A stretch of DNA of 64,000 bases from Motacilla alba alba (lineage: Eukaryota > Chordata > Aves > Passeriformes > Motacillidae). Position numbers and translations under genes: made by a program. Position 1 is the stretch's first letter. The number at the start of each line of letters is the position of its first letter. This document shows, in pieces, positions 11,281-23,473 of the stretch. Below the pieces are notes generated by a model. That model searched no databases and had not been told where the DNA came from. It saw only the letters and a list, made by a program, of their open reading frames with translations. Location: assembly GCF_015832195.1 (NCBI RefSeq), contig NC_052045.1, forward strand, positions 1,364,001 through 1,428,000, read 5' to 3'.

Positions 11281-14200
11281 GGCTGGGTACCAGGAGCTCT
11301 GGGGGCAGGAGTTTAGGTCAGGCGCAGTTCTGTTTGTGTGTGAAACATTTACACGTGGGTGAGGCACATGTTTTGACACAAAGAGTTCCAGACACAGGCA
11401 AATATCTATGATCTGCCATCTTAAGTGGAGGAATAATAATTCCATTTCCTCTTGCAGTGCAGTTTGTTTGACAGCTCCAGTCTAGGATCCACGAGGCTGA
11501 CACTGAGCCAAACTGTCACTGACATTTCCACGTCTGAGAAACCCTGAATCTCACAGGTAAACTGTGAAAGCTGAGAAGCAGGCAGTGCAAGTGTGAGCCT
11601 CAGAGCTACCACAGCAGACAAACTCTCCAAAGTCACTTTGTGTGACCCCTGCTTGCTTATAACTGGGGGCAGCTTAAAGCTGGGAAAACAGGAAGGAATG
11701 AAGATCCACAGAAGTTTTTGCAGACAGAAGAAACATATGCTCTACAAAGTAGGAAAAAATTACTCATATGTGATAGACTAGATGAGCCAGACATCATTTA
11801 AAGTGAAATATACCCTTTAAATCTAGATAAAGAACGTAAGAAATACATTTATGTTTTCATTTTTATGCACTGTTGAGCAGGCAAAAAGGAGCATACTGCA
11901 GTTTTGAATTTGCTCAGCTGATTTTTCTCTTGTACTGGTAGGAAAGGACAATATGTGGGGGCTTTCTTAGGGTCAAAGGAAGAACTGAGACCTCCTGACC
12001 TCTATAATTACAACTTATTGATTTAAGCGAGGTGTTTATATCCCAGAGCACATTTAATGCAGTTAACGTTTACACAGTCACCCAGATCTCATTTAGATGA
12101 CACTCACACTCCTCACATCCTCTGCTGCTCAAAAGAGAAGGAAATAAAGCTCTTCTAGCTTCATGAACACACCAGAAAAATTTCAGCACTTCAGAGGAGG
12201 TAACAAGTGTGGCCCAAGAACACCACGAGTCAGGGAGACAAATCCATGTGAGTTTAGGGAAGCTGAAGGTCCTCGCACAAAGCAGAAGCACAAAAGCACA
12301 AAAACCTTATCTGCAGCGACTCGTTATCACCTCATTTATACAAAATCTTCCCGACACAAAATAGCTCCCACTAAAAAAGAGGGCTAGAGATATTTACTGG
12401 AAGCATCGAGGACTGCTGCTTCGGGAGATGGGCTCTGTCAAGTCAATTAATCTGCTAAGAAAACAACATTTTCAGAAAAACACAGCAAATCGGTGACTGT
12501 TGGAGATGTGTATTTTAAGCATCCATTTGTGCATTGTCTGAAAGCGGGAAATGTGCCCAAAGGCATCAGTTAACGTTTCACAAAAAACCTTGAAATTTTC
12601 AGTGGTTCAGGGCCTTTCTCCTAGGAACAGACAGATGATGCTCACAGAATAAGGAAAAGGTTCATTATTCTCCCATTAAATATAGAGATATTGGGCTCAA
12701 ACCCACGAAACAAAGTCTTACAACAAGAAAGAATTAGTAGGAGATTTCTACCTTGAATTTTTGATCTCCTATTCTTAAAATAAGATGATTTTTCCTAAAA
12801 GCTTAGAATAAAATCCTGACAGGGACATACCTGGTTCCTAACAGTCTGTTAATTCAAGGTCTCTCTGACTGAAGGAATGAGAGATAAGAAGTGCAAATTA
12901 AGACACAGGACATTTCATCTGGACATGAGAAAATGCCTTTTTTCCTCTCCTATGTCATGTCTTTCCAGACTGGAATTCATTTGAAACCAAACCACCACTC
13001 CCATCCCAAGCTGCACTCAGTTCTTCCAGGAATTTAATATTCTTCAGTAACATATGCTTCTCACTCTTCTGAAATGCACTCTGGAGGTCTAAGTTTTATC
13101 CCAAATCTGCAGGAGAATTTAGGAACTATTTTTTTAACTCCCATTTTGCAAGGCACATAATTGGCACTTGCATAATCTCATCCAAATAATCTGCTACTTC
13201 CTACTAGAGATTTTTCATGCAGTGTTTGTACCCAGTTGGCTTTTCATAGTACTATCACCCAACCCTGAATTTTAAAGGCAGTTTATTCATGTAAGCAGTC
13301 TTAAAATACACATTTTCCAGGGGAGAGCTGTCAGGCATGGAGGAGCTGGGTAACAAGCTAAATCAGCAGTACAAATAGGAGCAGGAGAACTACCTGCTCC
13401 AACAGTTTGAATAATTGTGTGATGGATGGGGAATAGAAGAGGCACTTTTTTTCCTCAAGAAGCCATGGAAGGCATGAGAAGGAGCAAAAACTGAAATTCT
13501 CCACTGATCAGCAGAAGCAGAGCAATTTCAGATCCCCATTCTGCTGTTGCTCTGTCCTTCAGCATAACCCAGAGACCATCTGCAAAGCAGAGCAGAAAAG
13601 TGTACAGGAGAGTTCCAGGCTCATTAAATTCCTGGCCAGAACGGACAGAAATACCTGTGAGTGAGTACTGCAGGAAGGACTTGAACTGTGACCTCCCAGG
13701 AACACTCCAGCAATTCCCAGAGGTGGAATTCACAATGTGACCCAACCCGTTATTGCAGCAGCAGCAGCAAAGAACCTGAACTTGAAAACAAATACACATA
13801 TTTTTCTGCTCTCAAGAGGGACAGTTCAACATGCTTATGCTCAAATGCATAAAATAAAAATACATAACCGTGACAAAAATACATAACTGGGATTGCAAGA
13901 CCAGCCTAAGTGACTCAAATCAGTGTTTCATTTAAATTAACTTCAGGGAGAGGGAAGGTTGCAACAGAGGCTTGCAAAAGTTTGTGAATGTTTCCCAGAG
14001 CTGAGCATTGTGTGAAGAGCCTGCTAGGCTGCCAGGATGGAGAGCCAATTTGGATTATTAGGGGTTGATAAAGAGTGACATTTTGTGTTCAGGAAGAATC
14101 TGACAGGAGCTGCCATGCACCTTGTCACACTGCAGAGACTACAACTGCTGATAATGCTGAAAAAACCCTATTGAAACTGTTCCCAGACACACACATTAAA

Positions 14201-17200
14201 AAAATATCCACAGTAATGTCTTCAAATCGACAGAAGAGCCATGTGTTAGTGGCCACAAATGCTCAGGATTTGTATATTTTATTCACAGAAGAAAAAGGTA
14301 GAATAGGAACTGCTCACCCACTGTGCCCTTTTCCACTTTTCCTGGGAATATTATACTAATTTCTTTTCTGGCTGTCCTGGAAACAAGCTTTGTGTCTTGA
14401 AATGACATTTGGCACTGGACAGAAATGCACACATTGAATAAACACAATTATACAAGTGATATTTGCAACTATTTCAGTTTATAGCTGGCTGTACACAAAG
14501 GACCGGTCCAGGGCTCTGAAATGTGGCATCACACAGAAACCACACACACTCTCTCAGAAAGCACAGTTTGCTTTCCAGCCTCTTAATTTCATTACAGCTC
14601 AGCACAGGTGAGAATTTCCCACACTGAAACACAAATATCTGGTTCCAGGCACTCTGTGGGTGCAGCCAGAGAGCTGAACACGGCGGGGTGGCTCTGAGCC
14701 CCAGCTCAGACAGCTCCCCTGGCATCCCAGCGGGGTTTATTTTAGCACAGGCTGCTCGTGGGTTACCCCACGGACACAAAAGTGACTGAAATAATAACTC
14801 GGGCTGTGATCCACCTTTCCACTGGCCATTCAGCCAGACCAGTCCCTGGGAGCAGTGCCTCCAGCTCTGCCATTCCCCTGAACTCCCACAGCACACACAG
14901 ACCCGGGGAGGGCTCCAGCCTGCTGTGGGCCAGTGACAGCATCTGCACACGATGCACCTCGGCCAAGCTCAGCTGAAACCCGGGTTTTATCTGGATTACA
15001 AAGCATTCATCTGATGAGGAGCACACTGGATTCCCTCCCCAGTGTGTCAAATTCACGAATTTCCACCAGTACCAAGCAAGCCTCTGAACTAAGATGCAAT
15101 CTTATTGCTGCCTTTCAGGCTCTTATTGGCATTCTGGATTTATTCCTACACAAAATCTTTCTTTACTTTTAATGTATGGTTTGGTATAGGCTGCTATGAG
15201 AGGCTTTTAGAGAATCCAATGAATCTTTTGCTGCAGTCTGTGCTACTTCAATCAGCTCACATTAAAACATGATTGTTATAAGGGTGAAAGGAATTAATAT
15301 GGTAAAGTTCTGTGTACCACATTAAGCTAAAGAATATTTGGCAGATGTGTATTTATAGCAGAATTACACAGACATATAAATTCCTTGCACAATGAAATGG
15401 TTGCACAATAAAATGTCTGCACGTTCAGTACACTGCTGTTCTGTTCCATTTATGCAATGATTTGTAGTTTCTAAAAGTTGTTAGGCATTCTAAAAGCCAA
15501 CGGGATTACAATCTATCTTAAAATTTACTGCTTTCAGTGAAGTAGCAGAGCACTCAGGCTTTGAAGTCATGGACTGCAAAGGCTGTTTATTCCACACAAA
15601 GTGTTCCAGGATATTGTAGGGACGGAGATAGAAGGGCTGCAGTAGAACAGACTGCTAAACAGCTCAAATATTAATTCATTAGCTCCCCAAGTTGTGTTCA
15701 GAGAGCATACAGAATGAAATAAAATGAGGGATTGGGGAAAAAAAGAACGGGTAAAAAGAGTCCAGGGATGTGGCTGAACTGCAGAACAGCCCTCTGACAT
15801 TCTGAGCCTGGGAGTTGTGGGAATGGAAGATGAACGTGAACAAATGCATTTATAAAGTAGATTTCTTAATACATATCATTAAGGCTATTTCATTTCCCTG
15901 CACTTACACACGCAAAAAGAGGGTAAAGGCAAGAAGAGTTTTAAGGAGAAAATACTGGAACGAGAAAGGGAAGAGGAAAAGCAGCTTTGTAGATGAATAT
16001 TTTCCCTCCATTAACCTGCCTAAACACCATGGATTGCCTCCCCAAGTTTAATGATGATCAAAAAAGTCACACTCTTGCTTCTACTACTGCTTCTTCCATA
16101 TATTCCTTGAATCTTGCAGAGAACAAACGTGTTCACACTGGTGGATGTACCCAAATACCCAAGAATGTAAGTCCAGAAAAGCAAATACTCATTTCTAAAG
16201 CCACTACGATGAGATTTCTGCTCCGAGGCAGCGGAGCTGCATTTCTCCACTGAGGTGGAAGGCTCCATGAAGGTTTGTGTGTGTGGCTGTGAGCACTGAT
16301 TTAACACCTGCACACCTGCAGGCCTTCTCTCGCTGGCTTTGCTTTGGTTCTGCACAGGTTACATAAAAGGTTTGGATATTACCTGCAAGGTAACCCCACA
16401 AAAGAGTGACCTTGGTGTCCTTTTGATTGGGGCAAGCTTGGAGTAACGTGCATTGCAGGTGGATTTGTTTAGAATAGTTTGTTCTATCCTGAAAACTCCT
16501 GTGGCAAATGACCTTGCCCCTGGTACCCTTCCTGTCCACGTGGCCTGGATCTGCAGGTGCAAGGGGAGAGCTCAGGAGAAAGCAGAGCTGCCTCCAGCCC
16601 CAGCCTGACTCCAACTGCAAAGAAACCTGAGAAGGTCAGGTTTCAGCAAGCAGCTCTCATTTCTTAGAGCCCAAACCCAAAAATTTACCTGAAGAAACAG
16701 AAATCAAGATCTAGAGGGAGAGAACCTAAAATTCAAGTGATGTATTTTAGCCAGAGCATTTTTCCTCTCTGAAAGTGAATGATTAGCTCTAAATGAGGCA
16801 TAGTCTTCACAGGGTGATGTTCCATACCCAGCAGCCATGAACACTAACAAGACATCCAGTTGACATTAAGAATGTTGCTGGCTTCTGTAATTTGGGCATC
16901 TGTGTGTTAGGAACTGAGCTGACAGGCCAAATCCCACTCTGTGTTTCACTGAGAACACCAGAAGAAATCTCTGTGCTGACAAATGTCTGGTTGGAATCCA
17001 CGAGCTGGCTGGTAAACATCCCCCGACCTCTCAGAATCCAAATAATAAAATTCTAGTGCTTTGCAATGCCAACCCCCGAATCCTTTAATAAAAAGCTTCT
17101 TCCCAACGTGGATTGTGTATTGGAGATGTCCTTCCAGTGTAATGAAACGATCCAGAATATATGATGGAGCTGAACCAACCACCCTGCACGTTCAAAGGCA

Positions 17201-17251
17201 GCAGCTGCACAACCAAGACCCTCAGTAAACCCCTGCCTCTGGTGATAGGGC
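11281..17251. other. Long non-coding stretch, no gene recognised
   Basis: About 6 kb of unique-looking DNA. It includes AT-rich, repeat-poor blocks (about 11780-12060, 12460-13330, 15170-15560) alternating with CAG/CTG-rich patches (about 14640-14980, 16500-16620). A short (CAG)n occurs near 13757. ORFs such as 13455-13799 (-), 14075-14359 (+) and 14474-14950 (-) have no recognisable domain, and overlapping ORFs occur around most of them. Confidence 0.6.
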
Positions 17252-17365
17252 TGGGTTTTGTTGGTTTTATTTTATGGTGGTTTTTTTGGGTTTTTTGGTT
17301 TTTTTTTGTTTTGTTTGTTTTTTGTTTGGTTGGTTGTTTTTTTTTTTGTTTTTTGTTTTTTTGTT
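17252..17365 (+). repeat. G/T-only low-complexity tract
   Basis: The plus strand has only G and T for about 114 nt, apart from two A residues (17269, 17274). T runs are separated by G, GG or GGG. It mirrors the A/C-only tracts at 27798-27914 and 63897-64000, so the same kind of tract occurs in both orientations in this window. Confidence 0.9.
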
Positions 17366-17395
17366 AAAGAGCTCATCTCTCTGTCAGCAATTCCC

Positions 17396-18094
17396 ATGCA
17401 GGTGATTCCTTCTGGGCCAGAAGGAGGCTGTGCAGCATGTGCTGCTGCTGTGCATACAGGAGGGAAAATGCAGGAGCTGAAGAGCAGAACAGCTACCAAG
17501 AGCATCTGGGACTCCTGCAGGATGTGCACTGAGGTTCCTGTGCTGGACGTGGCAGCTACAGGAAGTTTTTTTGCTCTGTCTCACATTTCAAGATTCACCA
17601 TATCAAGCCACAGACAATTTTCTTCCTCTTGCAGGAAACTGGGCCAAGCTACAGCAGCAGGGAACAGTCTGCTCACAGAACCCTCTGCATGGCACAGCAC
17701 CAGCCAGAAGGAAACCTCTTCCCTGCTAGAGAGAGATTTGCTTCTTGTGCTGCAACAGAAGAGCAACTCCCAGCCCTATAAAGAAACCAACTTCAAGCAG
17801 GAGACTGAAAGAGAAGTGCCATCAAAAGGCAGTTTGATGGGAGAGGCTTCTGGTTCCTCACTAGTACACAGCTCCTCTCCAGCCAAAGCAGCACAGATGC
17901 TCAGAGCAGTTGCCTTCGTGGAAATTTGTCTGAAAGAAATAATTATTTGCCAGCATACTGCTCCTTCTCAGAAGCACACAGAAGCCATGAAAAATGCTTG
18001 GATGGACGAAACTTTCAACAAGAAAAGCCAGTCTGCACCAAACAATGCCATGTGCAGGGACAAGGGCTGTGATTCCTGTGGGTATCCTGCCTGA
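17396..18094 (+). other. Long unrecognised ORF (232 codons), possibly spurious
   Basis: From an ATG at 17396 the frame is open for 232 codons to a TGA at 18092-18094, and it stays open further upstream through the G/T tract. It is the longest frame in the window that is not explained by a tandem repeat. The predicted protein is Ser-, Lys- and Gln-rich with scattered Cys. It contains a stretch reading ERDLLLVLQQKSNSQPYKET and ends with CRDKGCDSCGYPA. I see no signal peptide, membrane span or known domain. The ATG context (CCC before, C after) is poor. Minus-strand frames of 60-118 codons overlap it, so low local stop density may explain it. It could be an exon of an unknown transcript, but I expect chance. 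Confidence 0.2.
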
Positions 18095-21000
18095 ATTCCC
18101 AGCACAGTGACCACTTCCATACCTTCTAGAAGGAGCCAGCATTACAGAATTGTTCCAGGAATACTGACACAAAATTGATAAGTCAGATCTCTTCATCAAG
18201 TATTTCATAACTGCCACAAAAATCCAAACAAAATCTGTTATTTACCTCTTTCAAAATTATACAAAGTTATTATTGTGGTGTCTTAGGGGTGAAGGAATTT
18301 AATGAAGACCCAAAAGTTCAAGATTTGCCAGTGACTCTATCGAGAGACACAAACAATAAAGTATTTTTCTAACAAGCTCCCTGGATGATCTGCAGAGAAG
18401 AAGTGGTGTAAAAGCTGCCTGCTCAGTTGTCCAGACCATTCTAAAATCCACACCAATTTTCACCGTAACAACAACAAAAAAAAGAAATCCAGTGAGTCTG
18501 GTTCCCTTAGCAACCAGGAAAGTATTATCTACGTTATTGATATTAACATTATTTACAGTGCCCTAGAACTAAGAGACACCTATTCACAAAGAGCACACGC
18601 ATTCCTCATTACACAACTTGCTAGCTTGGAAAATTCTGTGATGTTTCTGTTTAAGTCTAGCATTCCCAGCAGCTCTTCCCTGCAGACCCTCCATCCTGCT
18701 TTTTTTTGTGCCAAAAGTCATCTCCTTTTTGTTCCTTTTTGTTCCTGAGTGCAGTGGCTTTCACAGAGAGCAGCACCCAGCCCCGAGGTGCTCCATGAGT
18801 GGATCTCCTCCTGCCCTCGGCTGTGCTGTCCCCACCGAGCTGAGAGGGGCTCATTTCAGCCACCCCTGACTGCAGGGCTTCTGTACAGCCTCGTCTCAGC
18901 AGGGTGAAAGTGCTCCTGGCTCCCGGGGGTTTGTGGATTAGCCCTGCTGGGGTGTGAGGCAGGCACCCAGCTCAGAGGGAGACCCTTCTCCAGGCTGCTG
19001 GCTCACGCACATCAAGAAGCAGCAAGCACTTGCCACCACTTCTTCATTTCCCATCTGTGGCTTTAGACACCTATCACACGGCCGCCCCAACTGCAAAAAT
19101 AATGGATTTCATTGCCTGCACAAGGCTTTTACAGTGGTGAAGAATGTCACCTCCTTGGTTGCCACAAACTTTCAGCAAAAACGGGTGAAGCCCAGGGCTG
19201 AGGGGGAAGCCCTCTAACAGGCTGCACACCATCAGTCAGCGTCAGCAGCTGCGTGCAGCCAAACACCCCGAGCAGGAAATGCTGGAAAGTGTTGAGCTCA
19301 GAGGAAAAACACGGATTGGAATGTCACTTAAAAGAAACATGTGATTGCCTCCCTGAACAACCAGAATATTACATCATGCCATGTTTGCATCACTTCAGCT
19401 GCCCCGCTCTGAGGTACGGAGCAGGGATTCCCTGCACAGAATTCCTGCTGGACTTCTCCATTTCCCACATGGACATGTGAAGGAAGAACTGAAGAAAGCT
19501 TTTCCCAACGTCCAGAATTAAAAGATGCACTGAAACCCGGATGGAAGCTCAGGGGTTGAAATGAAGTTCTCTGTTTCTCTGTTTGTCTATTGCTTCCAAT
19601 TCTCAATTGCACATAACTTTGAGCGAAATGTAAAAATACAGCTCCAGCAGCACGAGCCCACAGCGATTATATCCCTCACTACAAACTGCAAGCACATCAC
19701 AAATAAAAATCAGCAGCCTGATTCCATTAGTTATCAACAGAACCTTGCTACCAAAAGGGTTATAAACAGAGAACTTCAAAAGAGTGAAAAAAACCATTAT
19801 GTTAATCATGTGTTCTTATTGAACAATTAAAATCAGAATCAGGATGACACTGAGAGCTAAACCCCCTACACAGGGAACAATTAACCAAAGCTTGAACTGG
19901 TGTACTGTGAGATTCTCTTGCCAAGGGTCATTTCAGATGAATAAAAGGTTTTATAAATAGGATGTGAAACTGAGGAAATTTAAAAAATAGAACAGCTCTT
20001 CAAGCATCTTTTACATGAAAAGTGCTTTTCGCCTTAATGATTAAAATTTTATTTATAACCAATTCGAGATACTTGTGTGGTTATATCTGCTGCTTAGCTG
20101 CTCCTCACTACTGATGTTAAAAACTGTTCTCCTTGGTGCACTTTGAAGAGATGAGTTTAAGGAGACAGGAGGAGACTCAAGTGCTCAACAGCAGATTCGT
20201 AGGCGTGTGCTGAAAGTGGGCCAAGGCATAGCAGTGCTCTGATCAGAGGGGTAAAAGTGACTTTTGGGAGGGAAGGATGGCTTGGAATGAGTGTAACCAG
20301 CCCCACACCGACCAGGAGCCATCAACAGCCAGGGCAGGGCTCACCAGCCCCCGGGCACTGGGGGGCAAAGCAGCTCCCTCTGCTCAGGTGTCATTCCAGC
20401 TGCACGAGAAGAACCTTCCCAGAGCAGCTCCAGGAGCCCAAACCACCTCACTCATGAAGAAATGGATGGGAAATCAGCCCTCCTGTGCTCTGTGTGCTGG
20501 CCAGATGCACATCCCCAGCTCAATACTGCACACCCAGCTCAGCTGGCCTGGCAGCACTCCCCGGATGGGAATGCCCAGAGAGGGCATCAGCATCACCCCT
20601 CAGCAGAATGAGAGCACCTTTCTCGTCAAAGGCACCACTAGGACAAACTCCCCCACCCCACCAGACAGGAGCCCTGCTAAAGGCAGGTTTCCTTGTGCAT
20701 TCTCTCCCCAAAAATACACTTATTATTTTCTCCTTTAACTCCGTTTAAAAGAAAGAAAAAAATAATCTTCCCATTCAGAGAAACGTCAGAAAATGGGCAA
20801 ATTACCCAGGAATGCCAAGTCCCATACTTTAATAGCTCTTTAAAATACTTGTCGTCTCCAGAGAGTTTGCAGTGTTTTCAGCTTGTTATTTCAAAGTCAC
20901 TAGAAATTAAACGGTTAAGCACTTAAAAAACCCAAACAAACAAAGAAATACCTTCCAAAAAGCACTCCAGAAAACAGTAAGAAAAACATTCCTAAATTCT

Positions 21001-21768
21001 CTGAATCTGTTTGTAACTGAATGGCTTTATGAAGTGGAGCTGGCTCACATTTTTTCCAACAGCCCTAGGCTACATAGATGCTTTTACACATAAGTGTTTT
21101 TCTGCAACCTTATTTACTTTCCAACAAAAATGCTGATTTCACACCTGACAGAGTGTATTTATAATAATTCAGTAAAAGAAGAACTAAAAGGGAGTCTGTT
21201 TAGTTCCTGCTCTCATTTGATTCCCTTCACTGGCACTTAACACATCCAAACACATCCAGCAGTGGGGTTTTTTTGTGTTCTGGCATTTTATTTTTTTTTT
21301 CCTTTTGCACATTGGTTAAACACATCTCTCATCATCATCATCTAAATCAGGGCTATGTCAGGATCCCTGAATTCCTACAGAGCATAATGCCATAAAGCAT
21401 GTTTCAAGGTGCACTTCAGTACAACTCTTGAGGAGGTGACAGGAAAAGCAAAAAGAGAGAGAGAAAAGGTGTGAACCTAATGTTTTTTACTGCTAATCCT
21501 AAATTAAATATAGATAGTGTTGGGAAACTGCCTGAATGTCCTCCTCCCTCCTTTAAAAAAAATCTGAATTAAAAAAGCAAAAAACAAACCCATTGAACTC
21601 GAAAGTTTACAGAGGAAAATTCCAATCTCTCTTCCACCTACACAGAACGAACAAATGAACAAATAAAGCTTAAATATTCTAACTCATAAGCTTATCATCT
21701 CTGTTTTTTTTAAAAAATGCTGGGTTTATTTACTTTGGGGGGCAGAAGATGGCTTGGTTTTTTTCTAG
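18095..21768. other. Non-coding stretch, no gene recognised
   Basis: Unique-looking DNA with GC-richer patches at about 18660-18960 and 20280-20700 and AT-rich sequence around 19600-20100 and 20700-21700. ORFs of up to 153 codons in the GC-richer patch (20277-20738) overlap others in different frames and are not recognised. Confidence 0.6.
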
Positions 21769-21999
21769 GTAACCTCTGCCTTGCAAGAGCTGAGCCAGAT
21801 GGATCAGCAGCAGTGCAAAGAGCTGTCTGTAGTAAACAATCCCAGGCTCAGCCTTTTCACCCAGCCCACCTTGAACGCCCAGAACTCACACGTGCTCTAC
21901 ATCAACACCCTGGCAGATATTTCAGCTTCTGCGTTTAGCCTCGTCCTTCAAATGGAAGCTAAAGGGGCAGCTTTACAATCTGAAAAACAAGGTGCTTGA
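21769..21999 (+). other. Candidate isolated coding exon
   Basis: The frame opens immediately after a good acceptor (GGTTTTTTTCTAG ending at 21768, whose TAG is also the in-frame stop). It runs 77 codons to TGA at 21997-21999, with a possible donor AAG|GTGCTT at 21991/21992. The codons look like real coding sequence (many CAG, CTG, AAC, GTG, CTC, ATC). Segments read LQELSQMDQQQCKELSVVNN, LFTQPTLNAQNSHVLYINTL and ADISASAFSLVLQMEAKG. I do not recognise the protein and see no partner exon nearby. It might be an internal exon (223 nt, phase 0 to 1), a terminal exon lacking a near AATAAA, or a coincidence in CAG/CTG-rich DNA. Confidence 0.25.
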
Positions 22000-22920
22000 G
22001 CACTAACAGCTCCGCTGGAGCAGCCCCAGAAGGCCTGCAATAATTCTGCACATGCTTTTGTGCAGTTATTGGATATCCTTTCTGGAGAGGAATGCTTGAC
22101 AAGGGACACGGCTTGTGTTTCCACTGCCTTCAGCAGTTTGATTTAGGGCTTGCTGGAAAGCACAGCAAAGGCACTGTGGGTTTCTCAGCTGGGCTGGGCT
22201 TTACTCCCAGCAGCAGCCAGGTGATCCTTTACCTGCTGTGGCTGCTCTGGGACGCTCTCAGGGATCTACAGCAGAGAGGTGACACTGCACTGAGCCAAAA
22301 AGGAACAGAATATGGTAATTCTGACATAAAGGTGCAGAATTCACCTACAGCAGGAGTAAAAACATTACACATAACCACAAACTCCACCTTCTACATGCTT
22401 AGCTCCAACCTGCTTTTACAGGAAATTATTTACAAAATCACGGGGTATAAACAAGACCTGCTCAGGGAACCACTGCCCATGGGTAAGCATCCCAAAGGAC
22501 AGAGCAGCCTGAAGGATTTCCAGCAAATCTAAATGAAAACCCAACACTTCACAGCTGAAATGACCTCTCAGTACCAAAGAATATGTATATACACGTTTTC
22601 TATATAGAGAATATACGCTCTGCACCAGAGAATGGGGCTGTGGGGTGCTTTAGAGCTCCGTGTGTGTCTGTCAGGGCCAGCAGATCCCAGCAGTGCCAGG
22701 GAACAGCAGCAATGTTCCCCCTCACGTTCCTCACCTGGGGGCTCCAAGGGTCTCACATCCTGGAGCAGGGACTCACGGATGTGATGCTGCCTAAGCACTC
22801 ATGAACAAAATCACAGGGAAATCACCAAACCAAACTGGGAATGCAGAAACCACAGGCAGGGCCCAGTGAGCACCCCAGGGCTGTCCCAGGAACACATCAC
22901 AGCCTGCCAGGCATGAGCCA
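22000..22920. other. Non-coding stretch, no gene recognised
   Basis: Unique-looking sequence between the exon candidate and the 18-bp array. One 146-codon frame (22092-22532, +) has no recognisable domain. Confidence 0.55.
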
Positions 22921-23473
22921 CCTGAATCCCTCACGAGCCATGAATCACACCTGGACCATGAATCACACCTGGACCAAGAACCACTCATGGATCATGAATC
23001 ACTCATGAACCAAGTGAATCTCTCATGAACCATGAATCACACCTGGATCATGAATCACATATGGATCATGAATCACTCATGAACCAAGTTAATCCCTCAT
23101 GGACCATGAATCACACATGGACCAATTGAATCCCTCATGAGCCATGAATCACACCTGGACCATGAATCACACATGGACCATGAATCACATATGGATCATG
23201 AATCACATATGGATCATGAATCACTCATGAACCAAGTTAATCCCTCATGAGCCATGAATCACACCTGGATCAAGAATCACACCTGGACCATGAATCCCTC
23301 ATGAACCATGAATCACACATGGACCAAGAGAATTCCTCATGAGCCATGAATCACTCATGAACCAAGAATCACACATGAACCAAGTGAATCCCTCATGAAT
23401 CATGAATCCCACACGAATCAAGTGACTCACACATGAAGCAAGAATCACACATGAATCAGGAATCACCCTTCCA
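22921..23473. repeat. Minisatellite of 18- and 20-bp units, ~30 copies
   Basis: About 30 degenerate units in tandem. The main 18-bp form is CATGAATCACACCTGGAC or CATGAATCACTCATGAAC. A 20-bp form beginning CAAGT(G/T) or CAATTG and containing AATCCCTCATG occurs seven times at irregular spacing. The units add up to 552-553 bp, matching the observed length. Most 18-bp units contain TGAATCA, and one 20-bp unit contains a perfect TGACTCA at 23423-23429. TCATGA palindromes recur. It is not CRISPR: there are no unique spacers. Confidence 0.95.

Noticed and set aside
10939..11445. 168-codon minus-strand ORF with a 30-residue repeat
   Set aside because: Kept open by the 90-bp tandem duplication; another minus frame over the same span is equally long.
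22921..23473. CRISPR-like appearance of regularly spaced short repeats
   Set aside because: Units are contiguous with no unique spacers, and the surrounding DNA is vertebrate.
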